Below, piece after piece: positions 32,550-42,003 of a DNA stretch of 64,000 nucleotides. Within the stretch, counting starts at the first letter, position 1. The number at the start of each line of letters is the position of its first letter. The position numbers were made by a program, and so were the translations under genes. The stretch comes from Natronosalvus caseinilyticus (lineage in GTDB: Archaea > Halobacteriota > Halobacteria > Halobacteriales > Natrialbaceae): positions 2,046,001-2,110,000 of the forward strand of contig NZ_CP071596.1 in NCBI RefSeq assembly GCF_017357105.1, in the 5' to 3' direction. The notes beneath the pieces are model-generated. The model made no database searches, was not told the origin of the DNA, and was given only the letters and a program-made list of their open reading frames with translations.

Positions 32550-34646
32550 TCAGTCGTCGGCCGGCGCTCCGCCCTCGCCGACCGGCTCGACCTCCGCTGC
32601 GGCTGCCTTGTACTCCGGAATCTTCGCCAGCGGGTCCAGCACGTCGTTCGTCAGCGTGTTCGCTCGGGCGTCCGAAAAGTGCGGGGTGGTCCACACGACG
32701 CCTTCCTTGATGTCCTCGGTGACGTTCGCCTCGAGGACGATCTCGCCGCGACGGGACCGGAGCACGACGTACTCCCCATCCTCGATTCCCCGTTTCGCGG
32801 CGTCGGTGGGGTGAACGTCGACGAAGTTCTCGGGGGTCTTCCGGCGGAGCGTCGGGGAGCGGGTACTCATCGTCCCTGTGTTGTAGTGTTCCTCGAGGCG
32901 CGCGGTCGTGAGTACCAGCGGGAACTCGTCGTCCGGAACCTCGTCCGGTGCCTGGTGGCGAACGCCGCGGACGACGCCGAGGCCGTCCTCGGTATCGAAC
33001 GAATCGGCGTAGAGGTACTGGTCGCCCTCGTCGCCCGGTTCGTAACAGGGCCACTGGATGCCCTCGCGGCCGATGCGGTCGTAGGTCATGCCGTGGTAGA
33101 TCGGACACACCGCCCGTAGTTCCTCGAAGACGGCTTCGGGGCCGTCGAAGTCGAACCCCGAGCCGAAGAGCCGGGTGCCGACGTCACAGAGGATGTCCAG
33201 GTCGTGGCGGGTGTTTCCGGGGACGTCGGTCACTTTGCGCATTCGCTGGACGCGTCGGTCGGTGTTGGTGACCGTACCGCCGCGTTCGGCCCACGACGTG
33301 GCGGGCAGTATCACGTCCGCGAACTCCGCCGTGTCGGTCATGAAGATGTCCTGGACGACGAGGAACTCGAGGTCGGCGATGCGTTTTTCGACCTCGAGGG
33401 CGTCGGGTTCGCTCATCACCGGGTTCTCGCCCATGACGTACAGCCCGTGGACCGAGTCGCCGATGGCGTTCGAGACTTCGACGTTCGTCAGCCCCGGTTC
33501 GGGCGGAATCTCGAAGCCCCAGACCGATTCGATCGCCTCCCGGGCTTCGTCGTCGTCGACGTTCTGGTACCCTGGCAGGACGTTCGGCATCGCGCCCACG
33601 TCGCAGGTGCCCTGGACGTTGTTCTGGCCGCGAAGCGGGTTGACGCCCGTGCCGGGCCGCCCGACGTTGCCGGTCACCAAAGCGAGGTTGACCTCGTTTT
33701 GCACGTTGTCGACGCCGCAGGCGTGCTGGCTCATGCCCATGCCGGTGAAGATAGCGGCGCTATCGGCCTCGGCGTAGATTCTGGCGGCCTCCTGGATGTC
33801 CTCGAGCGGAACGCCGCAGGTGTCGGCGGCCGCCGCCGCGTCGAAGTCCGCGAGGGTCGCCTCGAGGTGATCGAACCCTCGCGTTCGTTCCTCGACGAAG
33901 TCCTCGTCGTACAGCCCCTCCTCGAGAATCGTCTTCAGGACGACGTTCAGCAGCGGGATGTCGGTTCCGGGCTCGAGCTGGAGGTGGATGTCGGCGTCTC
34001 GGCTCGTCTTGTTCGCGTGGGGGTCGACCTGGATCAGCGTCGCCCCCTCGCGGACGGCCCGCCGGAAGTAGTTGCTGTGAGCGATAACGTGTTGTTCGGC
34101 GGGATTCGCCCCCTGAACCCAGTAGACGTCGCCGTGGGTCTCGAGATCGGCCATACTGTTGGTCATCGCGCCGGCGCCCAGACTCTGGCGGAGCGTGTAG
34201 ACGGTCGAGGCGTGACACATCCGAGTGCAGTTGTCGACGTTGTTCGTCCCGTAGCGCCGGGCGAGCTTCTGGAGCAGGTAGTTCTCCTCGTTCATCACCT
34301 TCGAGGAGCCGAAGAAGCCCACCGCATCGGGGTCGTGTTCGTCGCGGATTCGCTCGAGTTCCGAGACGACCAGGTCCAGGGCCTCCTCCCAGGTCGCTTC
34401 GCGAAACTCGCCGTCTTCACGAATCAGCGGCGTCTTCAACCGATCCTCGTGATTGACCACCTGTGGCGAGGCCCCGCCCTTGATGCACAGCGCGCCCTCG
34501 TTCACGGGTGCGTCGAACCACGGCTTCAGGGACACCTCACCGGGTTCCTCACCTTCCTGTAAGGTGAGTCCACAGCCGACGCCGCAGTATGGACAGATCG
34601 TCTCGATACCCTCGTTCTCGGAACCCATATTGTTGATTGCTACCAT
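32550..34646 (-). CDS. fdhA: Formate dehydrogenase alpha-type molybdopterin oxidoreductase
   Basis: This 698-aa enzyme has a [4Fe-4S] site (CPYCGVGC, residues 18-25, plus ALCIKGG) and a molybdopterin domain with VDNCTRMCHASTVY, where Cys near residue 140 is the Mo ligand in place of selenocysteine. Further signatures are VDPHANKT and GRPGTGVNPLRGQNNVQGTC, and it ends in a C-terminal DMSO-reductase-type domain (VHPTDAAKRGIEDGEYV). It oxidises formate or a related substrate in the cytoplasm, with no Tat signal. No beta subunit is adjacent. A second possible start is 34628. Confidence 0.88.
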   Translation of the reverse strand: MVAINNMGSENEGIETICPYCGVGCGLTLQEGEEPGEVSLKPWFDAPVNEGALCIKGGASPQVVNHEDRLKTPLIREDGEFREATWEEALDLVVSELERIRDEHDPDAVGFFGSSKVMNEENYLLQKLARRYGTNNVDNCTRMCHASTVYTLRQSLGAGAMTNSMADLETHGDVYWVQGANPAEQHVIAHSNYFRRAVREGATLIQVDPHANKTSRDADIHLQLEPGTDIPLLNVVLKTILEEGLYDEDFVEERTRGFDHLEATLADFDAAAAADTCGVPLEDIQEAARIYAEADSAAIFTGMGMSQHACGVDNVQNEVNLALVTGNVGRPGTGVNPLRGQNNVQGTCDVGAMPNVLPGYQNVDDDEAREAIESVWGFEIPPEPGLTNVEVSNAIGDSVHGLYVMGENPVMSEPDALEVEKRIADLEFLVVQDIFMTDTAEFADVILPATSWAERGGTVTNTDRRVQRMRKVTDVPGNTRHDLDILCDVGTRLFGSGFDFDGPEAVFEELRAVCPIYHGMTYDRIGREGIQWPCYEPGDEGDQYLYADSFDTEDGLGVVRGVRHQAPDEVPDDEFPLVLTTARLEEHYNTGTMSTRSPTLRRKTPENFVDVHPTDAAKRGIEDGEYVVLRSRRGEIVLEANVTEDIKEGVVWTTPHFSDARANTLTNDVLDPLAKIPEYKAAAAEVEPVGEGGAPADD

Positions 34647-34785
34647 TGCACGTATCAGTCTTTGGGAGTCTCGAGCGGACAGTCACCGGGCGGGATGGAT
34701 CGACGGGATGAATCGCCGAAAATCGCCAATACCGTTCGCTCGCTCCGGCAACGGTTTTTGTCGGTTCGGGTCGTCGGTCGACTCG

Positions 34786-35352
34786 ATGGACGGACCTGCA
34801 ACTGGGGAACTCGAGCGAGCGGCCGTCGCCTACGAAAGGTACGAGCCGTTCGCGACCGTCGAAGACGAGCGCCTCGAGACGCTACCCACGGCGTTCGCGG
34901 ACGGTTCGTTCCTCTGGAAGGACGTCGAGTGGATCGTTCGCTGGTACGCCCGACGAACGCTCTCGAGCGAGCCACACCCGGCGGAGTCGGCGTTTCGAGA
35001 GAACGAATGGGACGACCTCGAGGCGGCGGTCGAGACGGCCGTCGATGCCACGAGAGGAGCCGACACGATAGCGGCGCTCGAGGCGTTGACTGCGCTCGAG
35101 GGCGTCGACGTGCCCATCGCCTCGGCATTTCTGCACTACGTCGATCCCGGACGCTACCTCGTCGTCGACCAGCAGTTGTGGAACGCAGTGGCCGAACGCG
35201 GCTCGCTCGAGGTTCCGCCTCCCGATCCGATCGACGCCGAGGACTACCAATGCTACCTCGAGTCCTGCCGAGCGCTCGCTCACGAACACGATCTCGGGCT
35301 GGTGTTGCTGTACCGGGCGCTGTGGCGACTCGGAAGCGACGGACTGGCGTAA
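34786..35352 (+). CDS. HhH-GPD-like uncharacterised protein
   Basis: This 188-aa helical acidic protein contains ALEGVDVPIASAFLHYVDPG followed by YLVVDQQLWNAVAERG. That is the helix-hairpin-helix and DP..Y.VVD pattern seen in DNA-glycosylase-like folds without a clear catalytic Lys. The N-terminus holds WKDVEWIVRWYARR. It may be a repair-fold relative, but no activity is claimed. It is divergent from the fdhA-type gene. Confidence 0.55.
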   Translation: MDGPATGELERAAVAYERYEPFATVEDERLETLPTAFADGSFLWKDVEWIVRWYARRTLSSEPHPAESAFRENEWDDLEAAVETAVDATRGADTIAALEALTALEGVDVPIASAFLHYVDPGRYLVVDQQLWNAVAERGSLEVPPPDPIDAEDYQCYLESCRALAHEHDLGLVLLYRALWRLGSDGLA

Positions 35353-35427
35353 CGAGTGCACCGCTTCCGAGCTGGCCCTCGAGGCCTCGAGGGAAAACAC
35401 CATACGTTTCGTGCCCGTCGTACAGGT

Positions 35428-35811
35428 ATGCCGAACGATAGAACGACAGTCGGAGACGTCATGTCTAGTCCGCTGGAAACGATTTCGAAGGACGCGACAG
35501 TGATGGACGCCGCCCAACGGATGCGCGACGAGGATATCAGCGCCCTCGTCGTTCTGACCACGCCGCGAGCGATCATTAGCAGCACGGACGTGCTCGAGGC
35601 AGTCGCGCAGGGGCGGAACGTTTCGGAATTGCAGGTGACCGACGTGATGACGTCCGACGTCGAGACGGCTACCCCGGATCTCTACATGGAGGAAGTCGCC
35701 GCGATGATGACGACGTACGGGATCAAGCACCTCCCGGTCGTCGACGGCGACTACGTCGGGATGGTCTCCTCGACCGACGTGACCGCTCACCTCTCCGAGT
35801 CTCCGCGTTGA
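35428..35811 (+). CDS. CBS-pair protein
   Basis: This 127-aa protein is two CBS motifs in tandem: VGDVMSSPLETISKDATVMD with ALVVLTTPRAIISSTDVLEA, then VTDVMTSDVETATPDLYMEE with HLPVVDGDYVGMVSSTDVTA. CBS pairs bind adenosine nucleotides and regulate partner proteins. There is no fused effector domain. It follows the HhH-like gene at a distance of 75 bp. Confidence 0.92.
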   Translation: MPNDRTTVGDVMSSPLETISKDATVMDAAQRMRDEDISALVVLTTPRAIISSTDVLEAVAQGRNVSELQVTDVMTSDVETATPDLYMEEVAAMMTTYGIKHLPVVDGDYVGMVSSTDVTAHLSESPR

Positions 35812-35845
35812 AACTGGGCTGGATTCCCTAAACCGGAGCCAGAAC

Positions 35846-36628
35846 TCACTCGAGGACGGTTACCAGCGGCTCCTCGCGGATCATACTCGTGAGAACGACC
35901 CTGGAGACCCGGCCCTCGCTCGCCCCGTCATTCTCGAGAATTGCCTCCCCGATGGCTCGAGCGGTCTCGAGGTCGCCGTCGTCGTCGACCATGTTTACGA
36001 CCGGAACGAAGGACGCGTCCTCGGGAACCCGTTTCAACCCGCTGTCGGGATGGGTGAGGACGATCGCGACGTCCGTCGGCGTGATCGCCTCGCCAGCGCT
36101 ACGGCCAGTGAGTTCGGCCACACGCTCGGGCCGGTGGACGGTCTCGGCGTCGAGGGGCTGCCCGACGGCGTGACAGCTGGCGATGGCGAGAACGGTGTCT
36201 GCGGCGGACGGGATCTGGGGTTCGCGTTCGTTCGGGGCCTTCAACAGCCGCGTTCGGGCGCCGTCGGCTTTGACGAGCACGTGGTCGACGACGTCACTGT
36301 CGGCCATCGCGTCGATCTGATCCGGTTCGTATCCTCGATAGCGGTCGCTCCTGTCTCGCTCGGGGACCAGTCCGAGGGGCCAGGCGGGCGGGTCGCTCTC
36401 GAAACCGTCGTCGTTCTCGAGTCTTGCCCCGAGTACCGCTACCGGATCGGGAGTGAGCACCACGTCAGCCACGTGCTCGTCGAAGATCGGAATCCGAACG
36501 GTCGCCGTCACCACGGCGCGCTCGAGGCGGTCGGCGAGCGCATAGAGCGTCGACTTCTTTCCGCCGGCGCCGACGACGGCCGTCACGCCTGTATCGGCCT
36601 CGAGCGCCTGGACGAGCGAGTCGGTCAT
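35846..36628 (-). CDS. yqeC: YqeC-type selenium-cofactor/Mo-hydroxylase accessory protein
   Basis: This 260-aa protein opens with VTAVVGAGGKKSTLYALADR, a P-loop-like GAGGKKST motif, then VVTATVRIPI, and contains DHVLVKADGARTRLLKAPNE and ADTVLAIASCHAVGQPLDAE. These are diagnostic of the YqeC family, associated with selenium-dependent molybdenum hydroxylases. It lies 1.2 kb from the Mo-dependent fdhA-type gene. Start chosen at MTDSLVQ, 36628. Confidence 0.82.
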   Translation of the reverse strand: MTDSLVQALEADTGVTAVVGAGGKKSTLYALADRLERAVVTATVRIPIFDEHVADVVLTPDPVAVLGARLENDDGFESDPPAWPLGLVPERDRSDRYRGYEPDQIDAMADSDVVDHVLVKADGARTRLLKAPNEREPQIPSAADTVLAIASCHAVGQPLDAETVHRPERVAELTGRSAGEAITPTDVAIVLTHPDSGLKRVPEDASFVPVVNMVDDDGDLETARAIGEAILENDGASEGRVSRVVLTSMIREEPLVTVLE

Positions 36629-36694
36629 GACTCGAGGATGGGTAGAAGCGGGCAAAAACCTAGGCGAATGCCGATCACCCGAGCCGTGTCCCGG

Positions 36695-37717
36695 TCACCC
36701 GATCCAGGTCAACGCCGTCGCCGCCCAGGTGTAGCCCGTGCCGGCGGCGAGGAAGCAGACCAGGTCGCCTTCCTCGAGTAATCCGTCCCGTCGGCCGTCC
36801 TCGAGGGCGAGGATCTGGTCGACGCTCTGGACGTGGCCGTAGGCGTCGAGGTAGACGCCGTCGGTCGCCGGATCGAGCCCCAGTTCCTCGAACAGCAGAT
36901 CGTGAAACGACCGCTTCATGTGGGTGACGGCGACGAATTCCAGATCGTCGCGAGCGAACCCGGAGCGCTCGAGGGCGGTGTCCGCTACCTCGAGGTAGTT
37001 CGGGAGCGAGACGGGCGCGAGCCGTTCTTTCATCCCGTCGGGGTCGGGCACGTCGAGGGTGTGTCGCCCCGCGGCGGCGCTCTCCTCGCTGGCGGGGTCG
37101 ATCGAGCCGCCAGCGGGCATTATAACGTCCTTCGAGAACGAACCGTCTGTGAGGGCCGCGCTCTCGTGGACCAGCGCCCGTGCCCGGGAGCCGGGATTGG
37201 CCTCCAGGACCATCGCGCTGGCCCCGGAGCCGAAGTTGAACATGAACGAGGACTGCTCGTTCTCGTAGTCGACCAGGTCCTCCTCGCGACTGCCGGCGAC
37301 GAGCAGGGCGGTCTCGAGGTGGTCGACCTGCAGCTGAGCTCGCACCTGTCGGATCGCGATCGGCGCCCCGGCACAGAGGGTGTAGCTCTCGGTGGCGAAG
37401 GCGTTCTCCGCGCCAAGCCGTTCGGCCACGTTGGCCGCGGCCGACCAGACGACGTGATCCTTGAACTCGCTCCCGTGGTAGACCACGAGGTCGACGTCCT
37501 CGGGATCGCAGTCGGCCATCTCGAGGGCGTCCTCGGCGGCGGCCACGCACATGTCGGTGACGTGGTCGTCGTCGGGTGGACAGACGCGCTTCTCGCGGAT
37601 GCCCATCTTCTCGACGACGACCGACTCGGGGATCCCGCTTTCGGCGGCGATCTCCTCACCGGTGACGACCTCGTCGGGGAGATAGCGGCCGTAGCCGGTC
37701 AGGCCGACGGTCGTCAT
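36695..37717 (-). CDS. Beta-ketoacyl-ACP synthase III-like enzyme
   Basis: This 340-aa thiolase-fold enzyme has Cys in ESYTLCAGAPIAI (about residue 115), His in VTHMKRSFHDLL, and YGHVQSVDQI where FabH normally has Asn in the G-N-T-S motif, so the third catalytic residue is His here. The GTGYTWAA end is typical. It probably condenses acyl-CoA with a malonyl, acetyl or related donor. It ends the minus-strand operon behind the Liv-type ABC genes, 107 bp after livM. An HMG-CoA-synthase-like activity is an alternative. Confidence 0.75.
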   Translation of the reverse strand: MTTVGLTGYGRYLPDEVVTGEEIAAESGIPESVVVEKMGIREKRVCPPDDDHVTDMCVAAAEDALEMADCDPEDVDLVVYHGSEFKDHVVWSAAANVAERLGAENAFATESYTLCAGAPIAIRQVRAQLQVDHLETALLVAGSREEDLVDYENEQSSFMFNFGSGASAMVLEANPGSRARALVHESAALTDGSFSKDVIMPAGGSIDPASEESAAAGRHTLDVPDPDGMKERLAPVSLPNYLEVADTALERSGFARDDLEFVAVTHMKRSFHDLLFEELGLDPATDGVYLDAYGHVQSVDQILALEDGRRDGLLEEGDLVCFLAAGTGYTWAATALTWIG

Positions 37718-37823
37718 CGCAGGTCACCTCGCGTGGGGGAAGGGTCGACTCGAGTTCGGTGCCGGTGGCCGATCGGGCAGTCGCGATACTGTGGTCGTGG
37801 TCGTAGAGTGGTGAAACGTGAAG

Positions 37824-39188
37824 TCATCGTCGGTAGCGTTCGAGGTGGGCCGGCAGTCGGCTTGCGACGGTCCCGCCGAGTCGGTCGCGGATCGACCCGA
37901 GCAGGCCGTTGGGGACGAACAGCACGAACAGCACGAAGACGATTCCCAGGTACAGCGGCGCGCGTCCGTCGATCACCGTGTTGATCACGTCGAGGAACGT
38001 CACGCCGGCGACGTCCGCGTTCAGGACGCTCTCGGGGAGCCCACCCCGGAGGTACGGTGCGAGTCCGCCCTGTTGGGAGGAGAGCACGTCCTCGAGCCAC
38101 TCGAAGGTGAACGCGCCGAAGAGCGGCCCGGCGAGCGTCCCGATGCCGCCGATGATCGTCACGATGAGCGCGTCGGCCGTGACGAGGAAGTAGAACGTCG
38201 TGTCGGGGGAGGCGCTGCTCCGGTAGGCCGCGAACAGCGCGCCGGCGATAGCGGCGAAGAAGGCGCTCATGGCGAAGGCAGCCATCTTGTACCAGAAGAC
38301 GTTGTAGCCGACGGCGCGGGCGCGTTCCTCGTTCTCCCGGATGGCGATCATCACGCGACCGAACGGGGAGTGGATGATCCGCTGCATCGCGAAGTACGAG
38401 AGGACGACGATGATCCCGATGGCGTAGTAGGAAGTCATCGTCGCCGAGACATCGATGCCGGTTCCGAGGACGTTCTCGAAGCTATCGCCGGCGAGCCGGC
38501 CGAGTGCGACCGAGAGGGAGTCGACGTAGGGGACGCCCACCTCGGGAGTCGGTCCGGCGAGGTTCGGTCCCTGCTGGGGGTTCGAGCCGACGTAGTCCCA
38601 GTTGCGCACGAGCTGGTAGAGCACCTGGGCGAACCCGAGGGTGAGCATGGCGAAGTACACCCCCGACAGCCGGAACGAGACCGCGCCGATCGCCAGCGCG
38701 AAAACGACGGCGAGCAGCGCCCCCAGCAGCATCGTCACCATGAACGGCGTGCTGTCGGGGAGCCCCGGCACTTTCCCGTTGGCCACGAGGACGATGAAGT
38801 ACGCTCCGATGCCGTAGAACGCGGCGTGACCGAACGAGAGGTAGCCCGTGTAACCGCTGACGAAGTCGAAGCTCATCGCGAACAGCCCGAGGAAGAGCAT
38901 CGCGATCAGGAACGTCGCCGCCGGGAGGAACGCGTCGAAGAACGCGCCTGGGTCGACGATACCGACGCCGACGTCCAGCGCCGGAAACGCGGTTAGCGGA
39001 CCGTAGACGATGGGGTACACCGCGAAGAACGCGATAACCGCGACGTGGACCAGGTGATCGCGGAGGTACTGGCGGGGCCAGTCGCTACCGGCGCGACTGT
39101 CACCTCGAGGCGGCGTATCGCGCTCTCGGTTTAACCCCTCGTCGCGTTCTTCGGTGGCCTCGGTCTCGAGGTCGGACGAGGAGCTAAT
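37824..39188 (-). CDS. livM: Branched-chain-type ABC transporter permease LivM
   Basis: This permease has about nine or ten membrane helices, with the signature FVSGYTGYLSFGHAAFYGIG and AIRENEERARAVGYN for contact with the ATPases. The first ordinary start codon, GTG at 39020, falls inside the first helix (VAVIAFFAVYPIVYG). The frame stays open upstream through a hydrophilic N-terminus to 39188, where an ATT lies 9 bp behind an AGGAGG-type ribosome site and overlaps the livH stop. I therefore give the extended form; the start codon is unusual and unproven. Confidence 0.8.
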   Translation of the reverse strand: MSSSSDLETEATEERDEGLNRERDTPPRGDSRAGSDWPRQYLRDHLVHVAVIAFFAVYPIVYGPLTAFPALDVGVGIVDPGAFFDAFLPAATFLIAMLFLGLFAMSFDFVSGYTGYLSFGHAAFYGIGAYFIVLVANGKVPGLPDSTPFMVTMLLGALLAVVFALAIGAVSFRLSGVYFAMLTLGFAQVLYQLVRNWDYVGSNPQQGPNLAGPTPEVGVPYVDSLSVALGRLAGDSFENVLGTGIDVSATMTSYYAIGIIVVLSYFAMQRIIHSPFGRVMIAIRENEERARAVGYNVFWYKMAAFAMSAFFAAIAGALFAAYRSSASPDTTFYFLVTADALIVTIIGGIGTLAGPLFGAFTFEWLEDVLSSQQGGLAPYLRGGLPESVLNADVAGVTFLDVINTVIDGRAPLYLGIVFVLFVLFVPNGLLGSIRDRLGGTVASRLPAHLERYRR

Positions 39189-40380
39189 GGCCGCCCACCT
39201 CCTCGACGCCGTACAGTCCCTGCGGGCGGATTACGAGAGCGATCACGAGTAACGTGAACAACGTGACTTCGGAGAGGCCCGGGAAGGGTACGGTCCCGGA
39301 GGTGAACAGCCACGTCGTCAGTGAGTCCGCCAGCCCGACGACAAGGGCGGCGACGACCGTCCCCTTGAACGAGCCAAGTCCGCCGATGACGACGACCACG
39401 AACGCGTACAGCAGGACCTCGAGGTTGAGCAGTACGCTCGGGCCGGCGGTCGGGTCCCACATGAGGAAGACGCCGCCGACGGCTGCCAGGCCGGTCCCGA
39501 GGCCGAAGACGATGGTGAACGCCCGACGGACGTCGATCCCGAGGGCCTCGACCATCTCCGAGTCCTCGCTGCCGGCCCGGATGTAGAGACCGTACAGCGT
39601 CCTGGTCAGGAACGCCCAGACGACGACGGCCAGGATCGCGCCGGCGACGATGGCGAACAGGTAGAATCCGCGGATACGGGCGCCAAAGAGCGTCAGCAGG
39701 ATCTCCGACGGCGCGTCGAGGGCCGACGGAATCGTCGCCTGCGCTCCGGACCACTTCGGCTCGGGCTGGATACCGCGAGCGGTGGCGACGATTCTGGCGA
39801 CCTCTTCGAGGATGAGTCCGACGCCGAAGGTCAGCAGGATCTGGTACATCGGCGTGCGGTCGTAAATCGGGCGAACGAGGCCAACCTCGAGGGTGGCGCC
39901 GACGGCTGTCAACAACGCGAAGACGATAGCCACGACGACGACGAAGAAGACGATTCGGGCGGCCGCGCCGGCGCTCGAGGCGACGAGCAGGACCATCAGA
40001 ACGCCGCCGACGTAGGAGCCGACCATCGCGAACGCGCCGTGAGCGAAGTTGAGCACGCCCATCAGCCCGAAGACGAGGGTGAGGCCGATGGCGATGATGA
40101 AGTAGATGGACGCCTTACCGAGGCCCTCGATGAGGATGCGGGCGACGGTGTCGAGCCCCTCGAGCGGGGCGACAGATGCGACAGCGGCGAACGCTCCGAC
40201 CCACTCGAACCCGAACGAGGACTCGAGCAGTCCGACGACGCCGATTCCAGCTGTGGCCTCGAACAGTCCGACAATGACGGGGCCGGTTCCGGCCTCGAGC
40301 ATCGCCAGGAGCGAGACGAACAGTGCGTTCGCGAGAGGGAGAGACGAGAACGAACTGATCGTGCCGAACGAATCGATCAT
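39184..40380 (-). CDS. livH: Branched-chain-type ABC transporter permease LivH
   Basis: This 398-aa permease begins MIDSFGTISSFSSLPLANAL and carries an unusual 100-residue N-terminal part. The classical LivH core follows: GLTLVFGLMGVLNFAHGAFA with later helices and RAGSEDSEMVEALGIDVRRA for ATPase contact. It overlaps livF by 4 bp upstream and livM downstream. With LivM it forms the membrane channel of a branched-chain amino acid or organic acid/amide importer. The longer open frame upstream of 40380 lies across livF and livG and is not coding. Confidence 0.87.
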   Translation of the reverse strand: MIDSFGTISSFSSLPLANALFVSLLAMLEAGTGPVIVGLFEATAGIGVVGLLESSFGFEWVGAFAAVASVAPLEGLDTVARILIEGLGKASIYFIIAIGLTLVFGLMGVLNFAHGAFAMVGSYVGGVLMVLLVASSAGAAARIVFFVVVVAIVFALLTAVGATLEVGLVRPIYDRTPMYQILLTFGVGLILEEVARIVATARGIQPEPKWSGAQATIPSALDAPSEILLTLFGARIRGFYLFAIVAGAILAVVVWAFLTRTLYGLYIRAGSEDSEMVEALGIDVRRAFTIVFGLGTGLAAVGGVFLMWDPTAGPSVLLNLEVLLYAFVVVVIGGLGSFKGTVVAALVVGLADSLTTWLFTSGTVPFPGLSEVTLFTLLVIALVIRPQGLYGVEEVGGH

Positions 40381-41075
40381 GCCGAGAGATACCTCCGTAT
40401 CTGTTCGTCGTCGGCGGTGGCGTTCTCGGTCGACCCCGACTCGACGACCGTACCGTGATCGAGCAGGTAGAACCGGTCGGCGAGGTCCATCGCCAGCGGG
40501 AAGTTCTGCTCGACCAGCACCATCGTAGTGTCCGCGGAGACGTCGCGCAGGGCCTCGACGACCTGCTCGACGATCAGCGGGGCCAGTCCCTCGCTCGGCT
40601 CGTCGACCAGGAGGAGGTCGTTCCCACCGACGATGCCCCTGGCGATAGCCAGCATCTGCTGTTGGCCGCCGCTCAGGTTCCGGGCTTCCTTCTCGCGGAA
40701 GCGCTCGAGGTCCGGGAACAGGTCGAACATCTCCGCGCGGAGTGCTTCGAAATCGCCCTCTGGGCCGACCGCGACCCGCAGGTTCTCCTCTACGCTGAGG
40801 TAGCCGAACATCCGTCGCTCCTCGGGCACCCAGCCGATGCCGCGAGAGGCGACCTCGTGCGTCGGGAGGTCGGTGACGTCCTCGCCCGCGTAGCGAACCG
40901 TTCCCTCTTGCGGCGGCGTCAACTGGAGGATCGTCCGCAGGGTCGTCGTCTTGCCGACGCCGTTGCGCCCGATTAGGGCCACGACTTCTCCTTCCTCGAC
41001 GTGGAGGTCTACGCCCTGGAGGATGTGGCTCTCGCCGTAGTACGTGTGGACGCCCTCGAGTTCGAGCAGGCTCAC
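40377..41075 (-). CDS. livF: ABC transporter ATPase LivF
   Basis: This 232-aa ATPase has Walker A GRNGVGKTTTLR, signature NLSGGQQQMLAIARG and Walker B LLLVDEPSEGLAP; the Q-loop LQLTPPQEG is also visible. LivF and LivG form the ATPase heterodimer of Liv-type importers. Four-bp overlaps with both neighbours indicate a single operon. Confidence 0.93.
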   Translation of the reverse strand: MSLLELEGVHTYYGESHILQGVDLHVEEGEVVALIGRNGVGKTTTLRTILQLTPPQEGTVRYAGEDVTDLPTHEVASRGIGWVPEERRMFGYLSVEENLRVAVGPEGDFEALRAEMFDLFPDLERFREKEARNLSGGQQQMLAIARGIVGGNDLLLVDEPSEGLAPLIVEQVVEALRDVSADTTMVLVEQNFPLAMDLADRFYLLDHGTVVESGSTENATADDEQIRRYLSA

Positions 41076-41998
41076 GACACCACCCCCGCAGGCGAATCGC
41101 TGCCGTCGTCAGTTTGGGACGCTCCGCCGTCGCTGCCCCCCTCGCTGCCGTCATCGTCGCCCTCGTAACCACCCAGATACGCGCGCTGAACGGCCTCACT
41201 CTCGCGAACCGTCTTGGGTTCGCCGTCGGCGATCAATTCGCCGCGATTTAGCACCGCGATGCGGTCGCTGATCCCCATGACGACATCCATGTTGTGTTCG
41301 ATAAGCATGACCGCGTGATCGACGGCGACGTCCTCGATGATCGCCGTCACCTGGTCGACGTCCTCGCTCGAGACGCCCGCGGTCGGTTCGTCGAGCAACA
41401 GGACGTCCGGATCGCCGGCCAGTGCAATGGCGATCTCGAGGTTGCGCTTCTCGCCGTGGCTCAGGTTCTGGGCGGTCCGGTCGGCTTCCGCAGCGAGGCC
41501 AACTCGCTCGAGGACGGCCTCGGCCTCGGCGTAGTGGTCGTCGAACGCGCCGACGTTGCGCCAGAACTGCCAGGAGTCGTTGCCGCGGTGGGCCTGGACG
41601 GCCACGCGGACGTTCTCGAGGACCGAGACGGTCGGAAAGACGTTCGTGATTTGGTAGGACCGGTGCAGGCCGAGTAGCGCCGTCTCGTGGGGCGGGGCGT
41701 CGGTGATGTCGACCCACTGTCTGGACTCGTCACTGGTTGTTGCCGTCGACCCGGTGTCGGTTGCAGTCGATTCAGCGTCGGCGGCGCGACGAGCGCCGTC
41801 GCTACCGCTCGGCGTGAACTCGACCGTCCCCTGCGTCGGCTCGAGGACGCCCGTCAACAGGTTGAAAAACGTCGTCTTTCCGGCCCCGTTCGGCCCGATC
41901 ACCGAGCAGAGTTCGCCGGCCTTGAGGCTGAAGTCGACGCCGTCGACGGCGGTGATGCCGCCGAACTCCTTCGTCAAATTGGTCGTCCGGAGCACCAT
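41072..41998 (-). CDS. livG: ABC transporter ATPase LivG
   Basis: This 308-aa ATPase has Walker A GPNGAGKTTFF (residues 35-45), signature NLSHGEKRNLEIAIAL and Walker B DVLLLDEPTAGVS. An acidic Thr/Ser/Asp-rich insert (about residues 63-105) interrupts the region after the first strands, and the C-terminus has a Gly/Asp-rich tail; both are lineage-specific. The gene starts 6 bp after the binding-protein stop. Confidence 0.92.
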   Translation of the reverse strand: MVLRTTNLTKEFGGITAVDGVDFSLKAGELCSVIGPNGAGKTTFFNLLTGVLEPTQGTVEFTPSGSDGARRAADAESTATDTGSTATTSDESRQWVDITDAPPHETALLGLHRSYQITNVFPTVSVLENVRVAVQAHRGNDSWQFWRNVGAFDDHYAEAEAVLERVGLAAEADRTAQNLSHGEKRNLEIAIALAGDPDVLLLDEPTAGVSSEDVDQVTAIIEDVAVDHAVMLIEHNMDVVMGISDRIAVLNRGELIADGEPKTVRESEAVQRAYLGGYEGDDDGSEGGSDGGASQTDDGSDSPAGVVS

Positions 41999-42003
41999 GA
42001 CGA

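Noticed and set aside
33204-34562. 452-codon open frame antisense to the fdhA-type gene
   Set aside because: Shadow of the molybdopterin oxidoreductase codons; no motif and no promoter.
32550-34646. Selenocysteine in the formate dehydrogenase
   Set aside because: The Mo-ligand position reads Cys (TRMCHAS) and there is no in-frame TGA.
39188-41199. Upstream extension of livH across livF and livG
   Set aside because: The extra codons run through two clear ATPase genes in another frame; the livH ATG at 40380 with its overlap is the sensible start.
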